A stretch of DNA of 31,330 nucleotides from an uncultured Oscillospiraceae bacterium (GCA_934539585.1 CAKTCT010000030.1:1-31330); one strand, 5' to 3'; shown: positions 16,019 through 24,931, counted from the stretch's first letter. Made by a program: numbers and translations. Notes: generated by a model from the sequence alone, not told the origin.

Positions 16019-17191
16019 TTGGCGGACAAACGTGATTATTATGAAGTATTGGGCGTCCAGAAGGGCTGCTCTGAGGACGAACTGAAAAAAGCCTATCGCC
16101 AGATGGCGAAAAAATACCACCCCGACCTAAACCCCGGCGATAAGGAAGCCGAGGAGAAGTTCAAGGAGGTCAACGAGGCCTACGAGGTCCTCTCCGACCC
16201 CCAGAAGCGCTCCCGCTATGACCAGTTCGGCCATGCCGGCGTGGACCCCTCCTTCGGCGGCGGAGCCGGTGGAGCAGACGGCTACGGGGATTTCAGCGGA
16301 TTCGATATGGGCGACCTGGGCGACATTTTTGAGGGCTTCTTCGGCGGCTTCGGCGGCGGAAGCTCCCGCCGCTCCAACCCCAACGCCCCCCGCCGGGGCA
16401 GCGACATCCGCACCCAGGTAAGCATCTCCTTCTTTGAAGCCTGCAGCGGTGTGGGCAAGAAGATCAGCGTCTCCAAAATGGAAAGCTGCGACGCCTGCCG
16501 GGGCACCGGCGCGGAAAATGGCACGGCCATGAAGATCTGCCCGGACTGCGGCGGCACCGGCCAGGTCCGGGTCCAGCAGCGGACCCCCTTCGGCGTGATG
16601 AACGCCCAGCGGACCTGCGACCACTGCGGCGGCCGTGGCAAGATCATCGAAAAGACCTGCCCCAAGTGCAGCGGCCGCGGCTACCAGAACGTCACCAAAA
16701 CCGTGGAGATTCAGATTCCCGCCGGGATCGACGACGGCCAGACCCTGTCGGTCCGTGGCCAGGGCAACGCCGGGACCAACGGCGGCCCCGCCGGCGACCT
16801 GCTGGTGCTGGTCACGGTGCGTCCCGACAGCCTGTTCACCCGGAAGGAGTACGACATCTACTGTGAGATGCCGGTGTCCTTCTACCAGGCCGTCACCGGC
16901 GACGAGCTGACCGTTCCCACCATCGACGGCAACGTGAAGTATAACCTCCCGGCAGGCACCCAGCCCGGCACCGTCTTCCGGCTCCGCGGCAAGGGCGTCC
17001 AGCGGCTCAACGGCCGGGGCCGGGGCGACCAGTACGTCACCGTGACCATCGACGTCCCCCGGAACCTGACCAAGGCCCAGCTGGATAAGCTGAAGGAGTT
17101 CGACGACGCCGTCACCGACAAACAGACCGCAAAGAAAAAGAAATTCTCCGATAAAATCAAGGAGATGTTCGAGGGCCGGGAAAACTCCTGA
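16019..17191 (+). CDS. dnaJ: Co-chaperone DnaJ (Hsp40)
   Basis: A 390-residue type I DnaJ. The J domain (DKRDYYEVLG; HPD motif in KYHPDLNPGD) stimulates DnaK ATPase. A Gly/Phe-rich region follows (about 75-125). The zinc domain has four CxxCxGxG repeats: CDACRGTG, CPDCGGTG, CDHCGGRG and CPKCSGRG. The C-terminal peptide-binding domains follow. The start is taken as TTG at 16019 behind CTGGAGGAAAG (16004-16014). An upstream in-frame ATG (15998) overlaps no good ribosome binding site and would add a non-family extension. Confidence 0.95.
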   Translation: MADKRDYYEVLGVQKGCSEDELKKAYRQMAKKYHPDLNPGDKEAEEKFKEVNEAYEVLSDPQKRSRYDQFGHAGVDPSFGGGAGGADGYGDFSGFDMGDLGDIFEGFFGGFGGGSSRRSNPNAPRRGSDIRTQVSISFFEACSGVGKKISVSKMESCDACRGTGAENGTAMKICPDCGGTGQVRVQQRTPFGVMNAQRTCDHCGGRGKIIEKTCPKCSGRGYQNVTKTVEIQIPAGIDDGQTLSVRGQGNAGTNGGPAGDLLVLVTVRPDSLFTRKEYDIYCEMPVSFYQAVTGDELTVPTIDGNVKYNLPAGTQPGTVFRLRGKGVQRLNGRGRGDQYVTVTIDVPRNLTKAQLDKLKEFDDAVTDKQTAKKKKFSDKIKEMFEGRENS

Positions 17192-17216
17192 CCCAACCGC
17201 CTCCCCATTTGCCCCC

Positions 17217-17254
17217 AACGGCGCCGAGAGCCTCTCCCGACGCCGTTTTTCTTT
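17217..17254 (+). terminator. Terminator of the heat-shock operon
   Basis: The stem AACGGCG (17217-17223) / CGCCGTT (17241-17247) is followed by TTTTCTTT, 26 bp after the dnaJ stop. Confidence 0.8.
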
Positions 17255-17267
17255 GCATCAAGACCAC

Positions 17268-17758
17268 CGCCCTCCCCCACCGGGCATCCCGCCGGGAAAG
17301 TGCCCCTTCGGTCCTAGCTAACCCTTTTCCCCTCCGCACCCAAGACCTCCGCCCTCCCGCGGACCCTTCCGCCGGAACAGCGCCCCCTCTTTTTGACCCT
17401 ACAATGCCCTCCCCCTTCTCCGCACCAACCCGTTTCCCATCCGTCCACAAGGCCGCCCATCCCCGCACCCCCCACCGAGCACCCCGACCGCCATTTCCCC
17501 AAAAAACACCCCGCAGATACCAACACCCCGTTCCCCTGAACATCCCGCCAGGAAGCGCCGTTCCTCTTTCCCCCCGCCTTTTTTTCACCCAATCCGTTTT
17601 ATCCATGTCAAAACAACCGTCCCACCGACCCAGCTCACCCCCTTACCCAACATCCAGTCTCGCCCCAAAACGCCCCTTTCGCTCCGCCGCCCTCCCCGCC
17701 GGGAAAGCGCTCCCCTCCTTTGACCCCACAACGACCCCGACCGTACCCTCTCCGCACC
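17268..17758 (+). repeat. C-rich non-coding spacer with degenerate ~75-bp repeats
   Basis: The plus strand of this gap is overwhelmingly pyrimidine, unlike the genes around it. Three units begin CGCCCTCCC or similar and end CTCCGCACC: 17268-17340, 17350-17426 and 17688-17758. A partial unit lies near 17541-17580. Each contains a CCGCCGGGA-like core followed by AGCGCYCCC or similar; two share TTTGACCC(C/T)ACAA. Frames crossing the region are low-complexity, lack ribosome binding sites and do not respect the repeats, so I call no gene. No clear promoter for the Nudix gene was found here. Confidence 0.7.
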
Positions 17759-17798
17759 CAAACGGCACCCAAAAATCACACATTCCGGAGGTGCAAAC

Positions 17799-18275
17799 AT
17801 GGACATTTCCTTCCAAATCGAAACCGACAAATTCAACTACCGGGTCTGCGGCATGATTCTTTCCAACGGAAAAATCCTGGCCATGCACGACCAGCGCTCC
17901 CCCTACTACTACCTCCCCGGCGGCCGCGTCAAGCTGGGCGAGACCGCCGAAGCCGCCGTGCTCCGGGAGCTCCGGGAGGAGCTGAACATCACCGCCAGAA
18001 TCCAACGCCCCCTCTGGCTGCACCAGAACTTCTTCACCGAAGATGTGGACCACCTCCGCTACCACGAGCTCTGCCTCTACTTCCTCATCGACGTCTCCGC
18101 CACGGACCTGCTGGAGCGCGGCCCCGCCTTTTCCAGCAGCGAAGCGGGCCATGTCCACACCTTTGAATGGCTCCCCTTCGAGGCCCTCCGGCAGGAATAT
18201 TTCTACCCACTGTTCCTGAAAGAGGCCATTTTCGACCTGCCGGAGACCCTGATCCTCCTCACAACCTACGAATAG
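17799..18275 (+). CDS. Nudix hydrolase
   Basis: A 158-residue protein with a Nudix box at residues 42-64: Gly42, Glu48, Arg56-Glu57, then Glu60-Glu61. All positions match GX5EX7REUXEEXGU except that the late glycine is Asn63. The box binds divalent metal for hydrolysis of nucleoside diphosphate-X compounds. The N-terminal strand FNYRVCGMILSNGKILAM fits the fold. The substrate cannot be predicted. The ATG at 17799 has GGAGGT upstream. It appears monocistronic with its own terminator, which overlaps its stop codon. Confidence 0.92.
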   Translation: MDISFQIETDKFNYRVCGMILSNGKILAMHDQRSPYYYLPGGRVKLGETAEAAVLRELREELNITARIQRPLWLHQNFFTEDVDHLRYHELCLYFLIDVSATDLLERGPAFSSSEAGHVHTFEWLPFEALRQEYFYPLFLKEAIFDLPETLILLTTYE

Positions 18276-18316
18276 AGAACTCCCCGCCTCCAAGTTCCGG
18301 AAGCGGGGAGTTCTCT
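18274..18316. terminator. Bidirectional terminator hairpin
   Basis: A perfect 14-bp stem AGAGAACTCCCCGC (18274-18287) / GCGGGGAGTTCTCT (18303-18316) with a 15-nt loop sits between convergent genes. It overlaps the Nudix stop codon and touches the stop codon of the minus-strand gene. Confidence 0.85.
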
Positions 18317-18768
18317 CATTTCAGGCCGTAGTGGGCCTTGATTTCCGGGCGGCACAGGACCTTGCCCTTGACCCAGATGCTCTCCACGGCGGCAAACAGC
18401 TTCTCCGCCGGGACGTCGTCGTCAATGGCCAGGAGCCCGTAGCCGGAATAGGCGTGCCGCCGGCCGCTGCGGAGCATCTCCTCCACCGCCGGGACGGAAA
18501 TGCCGCTGACGCCGAAAAACCAGTTCCGGTAAACCTCCCCGTCTCCGGCCTGGGCGCTCTGCTGGGCGATGATGCGGTCCAGGGTGGACTGGTGCTGCTG
18601 GAGCTGGCTCCGGAGGGCCTGGTTCACAAAGTCGCTGCGGTTGGAGTAATAGCCGTTGTCCACCAGCAGATCGATGCTGGACAGGGTGGAGATGTTGACG
18701 TTGACCGAGACCTTCTCCGCCGTGTTTCCGGAGGGGCCCACATGCACATAGAATTTTCCGTTTTCCAT
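18316..18768 (-). CDS. Ribbon-helix-helix (CopG-like) DNA-binding protein
   Basis: A 150-residue protein. Residues about 19-57 (KVSVNVNISTLSSIDLLVDN, then YYSNRSDFVNQALRSQL) have the strand-helix-helix pattern of CopG-type repressors, with the Ser-Asn-Arg-Ser-Asp-Phe helix start common in that family. A Gln-rich helix follows to about 72. The C-terminal ~75 residues are not recognised and may be an effector or oligomerisation domain. The ATG at 18768 is chosen because the ordered domain begins shortly after and AAGAAGG lies upstream. A 38-bp palindrome 17 bp upstream is the evident operator. Confidence 0.78.
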   Translation of the reverse strand: MENGKFYVHVGPSGNTAEKVSVNVNISTLSSIDLLVDNGYYSNRSDFVNQALRSQLQQHQSTLDRIIAQQSAQAGDGEVYRNWFFGVSGISVPAVEEMLRSGRRHAYSGYGLLAIDDDVPAEKLFAAVESIWVKGKVLCRPEIKAHYGLK

Positions 18769-18784
18769 AGCAAAGCCTTCTTTG

Positions 18785-18822
18785 TATGATATATATACTC
18801 CAATTGGAGCATATATATCATA
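18785..18822. promoter_or_regulatory. 38-bp near-perfect palindromic operator
   Basis: The palindrome is centred on CAATTG (18801-18806): TATGATATATAT, then CTCCAATTGGAG, then ATATATATCATA, with a single mismatched pair. It lies immediately upstream of the ribbon-helix-helix gene, on the side where its promoter must be. The AT-rich arms include -10-like sequence on both strands. Confidence 0.82.
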
Positions 18823-18862
18823 CCATAAAATCAACTGCCTGTCAATTCCCCGACGGAAACTC

Positions 18863-18891
18863 TTGACAAAAAGCCCGGCGTAGGGTATCCT
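18863..18891 (+). promoter_or_regulatory. Promoter of the wall-binding protein gene
   Basis: -35 TTGACA (18863-18868), 17 bp, -10 TATCCT (18886-18891). It is 40 bp downstream of the palindromic operator and divergent from the ribbon-helix-helix gene. Confidence 0.78.
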
Positions 18892-18922
18892 GAAACCAGA
18901 ATCCACAGAAAGGAGCGTTTGC

Positions 18923-19942
18923 ATGCACCCAATTCGAAGCAAGGGAGCCGCCTGCCTTCTGGCACTGCTGGCTGCCGCGACCCTGGCCGCTCCGCCGGTT
19001 TCGGCGGGATGGCGTTCCACCGCCTCCGGATGGAGGTACACCGATACCCAGGGCGTCTCCACCCGAAACGGTTTTTCCAGAATCAACGGGACCTGGTACT
19101 ACTTTGACAGCTCCGGCCTGATGCAGACCGGCTGGCAGAAGATCGACGGCGACTGGTACTTTTTCGATTCCAGCGGCGCCATGCAGACCGGCTGGCTCTG
19201 GAACGGTGGCAAGTGGTACTACCTGGCCGACAGCGGAAAAATGTGTACCGGCATAATCGAAGCCGACGGCGAAAAGTACTGCCTGGACGAAAACGGCGTC
19301 ATGCAGAAGCATGGCTGGGTGGAGTGGCAAGGCAATCGCTATTACCTCTGGAGCAACGGCGCGATCCTGACCTCCACGCAATGGAGCGACAGCACCGGTC
19401 TCTACCTCATCGACGAGGAGGGCGTCGCCACCCAAATCCCCACGGAGGACCGCATCTCCTACACGGTCCCCCAGGGCTGGCGGACCGAAGACGGGTTGGG
19501 CCAGACGGTTTTCTTCCCCGATTCCTATGTGGAATGGATTCCCCACCCGGACAGGCCGCAGCAATTGATGTATGCCGTCCCGGATTTGATAATTTCCATT
19601 GAATACCGTCCGATTTTCGAGGACAAGGCCCAGACCCCCGCAAATCAGTGGAAAGAGGAGACCCTGGAACGAATCCAGCTCCTTAGCGAAGACAGCTGCT
19701 ATATCCCACGGGCTTTCCGGAAGACCCGCGCCGCCAGCCGTTACCGGGAATCTGTCTCGGTACAAATCGACCGGGACCTCAACTTCGGCGACGATGACTT
19801 CCAGGAGGAATTCCTGGACTATGTGGTCATCCGCCAGGACGACATGGAGTACTGGTTCCGCCTGGACGGAAAACGCGAACTGGCCCCGGAAGGCCGCAAA
19901 GCCCTCCGGGCCCTGCTCCGCAGCTTCCGCATAAACTACTGA
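18923..19942 (+). CDS. Secreted protein with cell-wall-binding repeats and a C-terminal domain
   Basis: A 339-residue protein. Residues 1-28 are a signal peptide with a likely cut after Val-Ser-Ala28. Residues about 30-175 contain choline-binding-type repeats (units such as GTWYYFDSSGLMQTGW, GDWYFFDSSGAMQTGW, GKWYYLADSGKMCTG), which anchor proteins to teichoic acids. Residues about 180-339 form a separate alpha/beta domain (YTVPQGWRTEDG..., ending LRALLRSFRINY) that resembles PsbP/Mog1-like domains in pattern only. No catalytic motif is seen. The ATG at 18923 has AAAGGAG upstream. Two cysteines in the fourth and fifth repeats (CTG, YCLD) could pair outside the cell. Confidence 0.88.
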   Translation: MHPIRSKGAACLLALLAAATLAAPPVSAGWRSTASGWRYTDTQGVSTRNGFSRINGTWYYFDSSGLMQTGWQKIDGDWYFFDSSGAMQTGWLWNGGKWYYLADSGKMCTGIIEADGEKYCLDENGVMQKHGWVEWQGNRYYLWSNGAILTSTQWSDSTGLYLIDEEGVATQIPTEDRISYTVPQGWRTEDGLGQTVFFPDSYVEWIPHPDRPQQLMYAVPDLIISIEYRPIFEDKAQTPANQWKEETLERIQLLSEDSCYIPRAFRKTRAASRYRESVSVQIDRDLNFGDDDFQEEFLDYVVIRQDDMEYWFRLDGKRELAPEGRKALRALLRSFRINY

Positions 19943-19944
19943 AA

Positions 19945-19982
19945 AATCCCCGCCCTGCGCCAACCGACGCAAGGCGGGGATT
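19945..19982. terminator. Bidirectional terminator hairpin
   Basis: AATCCCCGCC (19945-19954) pairs with GGCGGGGATT (19973-19982), and the stem extends inward with TGCG/CGCA after one mismatch. It separates the convergent wall-binding and lipoprotein genes, with A and T tracts on the two sides. Confidence 0.85.
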
Positions 19983-19985
19983 CGT

Positions 19986-21056
19986 TTAATCCAGCCGGTA
20001 AAGGGCCACCCCGCAGTGGATGTAGTCCCCGGGATACTGGTAATAGCTGACGGCAAGGGTACTGCCGTCGGGGCTCAGGGCGAAGTACAGGCTCCGCTCG
20101 CCGGGAGCCTGGAGGTCCCGGATCAGGGCGCTGTTGACCTTCTCGCCGGTGGCCGCGTCAAAGACGGCGAAGGTGCGGATGTTCTCCTCCTGGTCCTCCT
20201 CGGTCAGGGCCACGACGTAGTCCCCGCCGCTGCTGAGCTCGGCCCAGGTGCAGCCCAGGGCGCTGCCGGTGTGGATGGTGGTCATCCGCTTCTCCTTGGC
20301 GTCGTAGACGTAGACGCAGTCGTCCTCGGGGGTGGAAAAGACGTAGTCCTGGATGTACAGCACCCGTCCCCCCTCCACGCACTGGGGGATCAGGATGCAG
20401 GAGACCCCCAGGTCCGCCGTCTCCCCGGTGTTCAGGTCCACGCAGTAGGCGGTGGGGGCGTATTCCTCGGTGTTCCCGGAGACCCCGGCCACGCCGTCCC
20501 GGGCGATGAGCACCCAGAAGGTGGACGGCGTCTCCATCTGGAGCCCGTCCAGAAGGACCCGGTCGTTGCCGCCGTCGGCGTCCCGGACGCCCATCCGGGT
20601 CAGGTCCTCGCTGATATAGGCCACCCGGCCGTCCTCCATGATCTCCTCCCGGTCAAAGGAGTTGGGGAGGACGATACCGGTGTTCCCCTGGGCGGCCTCG
20701 CCGGTGTCCAGGGAGTACAGCGCCGCCCCGGCGTCGTCCCCCAGATTATACTCCACGGCCAGGGTCCGGTCGTCCACGAACCGCAGGGCGTAGGGGGTGG
20801 CGTCCTTGTCCAGGAATTTGTCGCTGATGTCCACCAGCTCCCGGAGGGGCAAGGGCTCCCCTTCCCCGCTGGATTCGCTGCTTTCCTCCGGCTCCTGGGA
20901 GGATTCTTCCGGCAGCGGGACCCCCTCGCTGCTCTCCTCCGGAAGGGTCCCGGAGATTTCGGCCACGCTTTCCTCCTGGGAGGACTCCACGGCAGGCTCC
21001 CCGCCGCAGCCGGCCAACAAGAACACCGCCAAAAGGGCGGCCATCCATTTTTTCAT
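19986..21056 (-). CDS. Lipoprotein with acidic linker and beta-propeller-like domain
   Basis: A 356-residue protein. MKKWMAALLAVFLLAGCGG is a lipoprotein signal peptide with the lipidated cysteine at 17. A Ser/Glu/Pro-rich linker covers about 18-70 and would hold the domain away from the membrane. The rest has repeated strands of the type LRFVDDRTLAVEYNL, YVVALTEEDQEENIRTFAVF and YFALSPDGSTLAVSYYQY, as in WD40/TolB-like propellers. Function is unknown. The ATG at 21056 is chosen for the signal peptide and GGAGG upstream. It lies downstream of nifJ but behind the nifJ terminator; no clear promoter of its own was seen in the 106-bp gap above its start. Confidence 0.85.
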   Translation of the reverse strand: MKKWMAALLAVFLLAGCGGEPAVESSQEESVAEISGTLPEESSEGVPLPEESSQEPEESSESSGEGEPLPLRELVDISDKFLDKDATPYALRFVDDRTLAVEYNLGDDAGAALYSLDTGEAAQGNTGIVLPNSFDREEIMEDGRVAYISEDLTRMGVRDADGGNDRVLLDGLQMETPSTFWVLIARDGVAGVSGNTEEYAPTAYCVDLNTGETADLGVSCILIPQCVEGGRVLYIQDYVFSTPEDDCVYVYDAKEKRMTTIHTGSALGCTWAELSSGGDYVVALTEEDQEENIRTFAVFDAATGEKVNSALIRDLQAPGERSLYFALSPDGSTLAVSYYQYPGDYIHCGVALYRLD

Positions 21057-21130
21057 TGCATTTCCCTCCAATTTGGGATAGTTTTCCTTATCCTACCACA
21101 TTTTCCGGAGAAAATCAACCGCAAAAACGT

Positions 21131-21165
21131 AAAAACGCCCCGGGGAACCGAAGTTCCTCGGGGCG
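21131..21165 (-). terminator. Terminator of nifJ
   Basis: On the minus strand, a 13-bp stem with one mismatch joins 21165-21153 (CGCCCCGAGGAAC) to 21148-21136 (GTTCCCCGGGGCG), followed by TTTTTACG. It starts 13 nt after the nifJ stop. Confidence 0.88.
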
Positions 21166-21178
21166 CATTTGCTTGGAA

Positions 21179-24100
21179 TTACTCCGCAGTGGTCTCGTTG
21201 GAGAGACGGACCAGGTGCTCGTACTTGGCGGCGGCGGTCTTTTCCGCGATGGCGAAGAGCTCTTTCGCCCGGGCGGGGTTGGACCGAGCCAGCGCGTTGT
21301 ACCGGACCTCGTTCATGATGAAGTCCTCGTAGGACATGGTCGGCTTCTTGCTGTCCAGGTGGAAGGGGTTCTTGCCCTCGGCAGCCAGACGGGGATCGTA
21401 CCGGAACAGGTGCCAGTAGCCCGCGTCCACAGCCTTCTTTTCTTCTTCCTGCGCATGGATCATGCCGCCCTTGATGCCGTGGTTGATGCAGGGAGCATAA
21501 GCGATGATCAGAGACGGGCCCTGATAGCTCTCGGCCTCGATCATGGCCTTCAGGCACTGGTTCTTGTCAGCGCCCATGGACACCTGAGCGGTGTAGATGT
21601 AGCCGTAGCTCATGGCGATGGCAGCCAAGTCTTTCTTCTTCACTTCCTTACCAGCGGCAGCGAACTGCGCGATAGCGCCGGTAGGAGTGGACTTGGAGGA
21701 CTGTCCGCCGGTGTTGGAGTACACCTCGGTGTCAAAGACCAGGATGTTGACATTCTGGTGGGAGGCAAGGACATGGTCCACGCCGCCGAAGCCGATGTCG
21801 TAAGCCCAGCCGTCGCCGCCGAAGATCCAGACGGACTTCTTGTTCAGGTAATCCTTCTTGGCCAGGATCTCCCGGGCCTTGGCGCAGGCCTCGCAGTCGC
21901 AGCCGTCCACCACGCACTCCTTGAGCTCCTTGACGAAGTTCTGGGAAGCGATGGCGTTGGCGGCGCTGTCTTCCATGGTGTCCAGCCACTTCTGGCCGGC
22001 AGCCTTCAGGTCGGCGTCGCAGTAGTCGATGGCGATGAGCTCCCGGGTCAGACGGGCCGCGCTGTTGCGGATGGTCTCCTGAGCCAGGAACATGCCGTAG
22101 CCGTACTCGGCGTTGTCCTCAAAGAGGGAGTTGGCCCAAGCGGGGCCGAAGCCGTACTTGTTGACGGTGTAAGGAGTGGCAGGCGCAGAACCGCCCCAGA
22201 TGGAGGAGCAGCCGGTGGCGTTGGCAATGTACATCCGGTCGCCGTAGAGCTGGGTGACCAGCTTGGCGTAAGGAGTCTCGCCGCAGCCCGCGCAGGCGCC
22301 GGAGAACTCCAGCAGCGGCTGTTTGAACTGAGAGCCCTTAACGGTGTTCTCTTTGAACTTCTCGGAAACATCGGCCTTCTCAGGCAGATCGAAGAGGTAG
22401 TTGTAGCTCTCCTGCTCTTCCCGCTGGCTGTCCAGAGACTTCATGACCAGAGCCTTCTCGCCCTTCTTGCCGGGGCAGACAGAGGCGCAGATGCCGCAGC
22501 CGGTGCAGTCCAGAACGGAGATGCCCAGAGAGAACTTCTTGTCGGCCATGCCGGTGAGGGGCAGGCTCTTCACAGAGGCGGGAGCCTTGGCGGCCTCGTC
22601 CTCGTTCATGGCAAAGAGACGAACGACGGCGTGAGGACACACAAAGGAGCAGAAGCCGCACTGGATGCAGTTGTCAGGAATCCAGGAAGGAACGTCAACC
22701 GCAATGCCGCGTTTCTCGTAGGCAGCGGTGCCCTGGGGGAAGGTGCCGTCGGTGCGGTCGCCCATGAAGGTGGAAACCGGCAGACGGTCGCCCTTCTGGT
22801 CGTTGACGGGGATGACGATGTCATTGACGAAGTCCACCAGGTCTTTCCGGGAGCCGGTGGCTTTGGCGGTGTTGTCGGTGTCGGGAGCGGTCTTCCAGCT
22901 CTCGGGAATCTTCACTTCGTGAACGCCCTTGGCGCCGGCTTCGATGGCGTCATGGTTCATCTTGACGATGGCCTCGCCCTTCTTGGAGTAAGAAGCGGTG
23001 GCAGCGTCCTTCATGTACTTGATGGCGTCCTCAGCAGGGAGGATGTTGGCCAGCTTGAAGAAAGCAGACTGCAGAACGGTGTTGATGCGTCCGCCCAGGC
23101 CGATCTCCTTGCCGATCTTGATGCCGTCGATGGTGTAGAACTTCACATTGTTGTTGGCAATGTAGCGTTTCACCTGGCCGGGGAGGTGCTGCTCCAGCTC
23201 CTCGTCGGACCACTGGCAGTTCAAGAGGAACACGCCGCCGGGTTTTACGTCCTCAACGATGGGGAACTTGGTGATGTAAGCGGGATTGTGGCAGGCCACG
23301 AAGTTCGCCATGTTGATGAGGTAGGTGGATTTGATCTTGGATTTGCCGAAGCGCAGGTGAGAAATGGTAACGCCGCCAGACTTCTTGGAGTCGTAGGCGA
23401 AGTACGCCTGGGCGTTCATATCGGTGTGGTCGCCGATGATCTTGATGGAGTTCTTGTTGGCACCGACGGTGCCGTCAGAGCCCAGGCCCCAGAACTTGCA
23501 GCTGATGATGTCCGCAGGAGTGGTGTCGGGGTTCTCGCCCACAGGCAGGGACAGATGGGTCACGTCGTCCTCGATGCCGATGGTGAAGTGCTTCTTCTCG
23601 GTGTTGTTGTAGACCGCGACGATCTGGGCAGGAGTGGTGTCCTTGGAGCCCAGGCCGTACCGGCCGCTGAACACGGGAACCGCGTCGAACTTGCTGCCCT
23701 TCAGAGCGGCAACGACGTCCAGCCACAGGGGTTCGCCCAGGGAGCCGGGTTCTTTGGTGCGGTCCAGAACGGAGATCAGCTTCACGCTGTCGGGGATGGC
23801 GGAGATCAGGTGCGCGGCGGAGAAGGGCCGGTACAGACGGACCTTGACCAGGCCGTATTTGCCGCCCTTGGCGTTCAAGTAGTCGATGGTCTCCTCGATG
23901 GTGTCGCAGACGGAGCCCATGGCCACGATGACGTGCTCGGCATCGGCCGCGCCGTAGTAGTTGAAGAGCTGATAGTCGGTGCCCAGCTTGGCATTGACCT
24001 TGCCCATGTACTCCTCGACGATGGTGGGAACCGCGTCGTAGTAGGAGTTGCAGGCTTCGCGGGCCTGGAAGAAGATGTCAGGGTTCTGGGCGGTGCCGCG

Positions 24101-24745
24101 GAGAACGGGGTGATTGGGGTTCAGGGCCCGGTTGCGGAACGCCTGAACAGCGTCCATGTCCACCATGTCCTTCAGGTCTTCATAGTCCCAGACCTCGATC
24201 TTCTGGAGCTCATGAGAGGTCCGGAAGCCGTCGAAGAAGTTCAGGAAAGGAACGCGGCCTTTGATGGCGGCGCAATGGGCCACAGGGGTCAGGTCCATGA
24301 CTTCCTGGGGGCTGCCTTCGCAGAGCATTGCAAAGCCGGTCTGACGGCAGGCATACACGTCGGAATGGTCGCCGAAGATGGACAGCGCATGGCTGGCCAG
24401 AGCACGGGCGGAAACGTTGATGACGGCGGGCAGCAGCTCACCGGCCATTTTGTACATATTGGGGATCATCAGCAGCAGGCCCTGAGAAGCGGTAAAGGTG
24501 GTGGTCAGAGCGCCTGCGGACAGAGAGCCGTGAACGGTGCCGGAAGCGCCGGCCTCGGACTGCATCTCAACGACGCGGACTTTTTCGCCGAAAATGTTCT
24601 TCTTGTCCTCAGAAGCCCATTTGTCGGTCACTTCCGCCATAACGGAAGAAGGCGTAATGGGGTAGATTGCGGCAAGGTCGGTATACGCATAGGAAACGTG
24701 AGCCGCAGCGTTGTTACCGTCCATGGTTTTCATTTTTCTTGCCAT
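21179..24745 (-). CDS. nifJ: Pyruvate:ferredoxin (flavodoxin) oxidoreductase
   Basis: A 1188-residue single-chain PFOR, the usual length. It converts pyruvate and CoA to acetyl-CoA and CO2 while reducing ferredoxin. The N-terminal domain carries AAIYPITPSSVMAEV and the EMQSEAGASGT segment. A ferredoxin-type insert near residues 690-760 has two [4Fe-4S] motifs, CIQCGFCSFVCPHA and CTGCGICASVCPG. A further cluster is suggested by GACAGCGETPYAKL near 815. The TPP motif GDGWAYDIGFGG lies near 978 with VYSNTGGQSSKSTPTGA after it. The ATG at 24745 has AAGGAGG upstream. It is the central catabolic enzyme of the window and feeds ferredoxin to NfnAB. Confidence 0.97.
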   Translation of the reverse strand: MARKMKTMDGNNAAAHVSYAYTDLAAIYPITPSSVMAEVTDKWASEDKKNIFGEKVRVVEMQSEAGASGTVHGSLSAGALTTTFTASQGLLLMIPNMYKMAGELLPAVINVSARALASHALSIFGDHSDVYACRQTGFAMLCEGSPQEVMDLTPVAHCAAIKGRVPFLNFFDGFRTSHELQKIEVWDYEDLKDMVDMDAVQAFRNRALNPNHPVLRGTAQNPDIFFQAREACNSYYDAVPTIVEEYMGKVNAKLGTDYQLFNYYGAADAEHVIVAMGSVCDTIEETIDYLNAKGGKYGLVKVRLYRPFSAAHLISAIPDSVKLISVLDRTKEPGSLGEPLWLDVVAALKGSKFDAVPVFSGRYGLGSKDTTPAQIVAVYNNTEKKHFTIGIEDDVTHLSLPVGENPDTTPADIISCKFWGLGSDGTVGANKNSIKIIGDHTDMNAQAYFAYDSKKSGGVTISHLRFGKSKIKSTYLINMANFVACHNPAYITKFPIVEDVKPGGVFLLNCQWSDEELEQHLPGQVKRYIANNNVKFYTIDGIKIGKEIGLGGRINTVLQSAFFKLANILPAEDAIKYMKDAATASYSKKGEAIVKMNHDAIEAGAKGVHEVKIPESWKTAPDTDNTAKATGSRKDLVDFVNDIVIPVNDQKGDRLPVSTFMGDRTDGTFPQGTAAYEKRGIAVDVPSWIPDNCIQCGFCSFVCPHAVVRLFAMNEDEAAKAPASVKSLPLTGMADKKFSLGISVLDCTGCGICASVCPGKKGEKALVMKSLDSQREEQESYNYLFDLPEKADVSEKFKENTVKGSQFKQPLLEFSGACAGCGETPYAKLVTQLYGDRMYIANATGCSSIWGGSAPATPYTVNKYGFGPAWANSLFEDNAEYGYGMFLAQETIRNSAARLTRELIAIDYCDADLKAAGQKWLDTMEDSAANAIASQNFVKELKECVVDGCDCEACAKAREILAKKDYLNKKSVWIFGGDGWAYDIGFGGVDHVLASHQNVNILVFDTEVYSNTGGQSSKSTPTGAIAQFAAAGKEVKKKDLAAIAMSYGYIYTAQVSMGADKNQCLKAMIEAESYQGPSLIIAYAPCINHGIKGGMIHAQEEEKKAVDAGYWHLFRYDPRLAAEGKNPFHLDSKKPTMSYEDFIMNEVRYNALARSNPARAKELFAIAEKTAAAKYEHLVRLSNETTAE

Positions 24746-24931
24746 TTTATGTCCTCCTTGAAAATTTGGTGCGCAGTCTGCCAGCGGAACCCCACGCATG
24801 CAAATACAGGTCTGCACACGCAGGCCCTTCCATGGTCTCGTATTCGCGACATTCTGCCGGCGGAAACCCGCCGTCGATCACGCCGCCGGTCATTTTTGGA
24901 CATCCCGGTTCCGGCGCAATCATCCTTTATA

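Noticed and set aside
17157..17856. Open frames on both strands through the C-rich spacer
   Set aside because: The products are low-complexity (Arg/Gly or Pro/Ser/Thr), no ribosome binding sites are present, and the ~75-bp repeat units differ in length by amounts that shift the frame.
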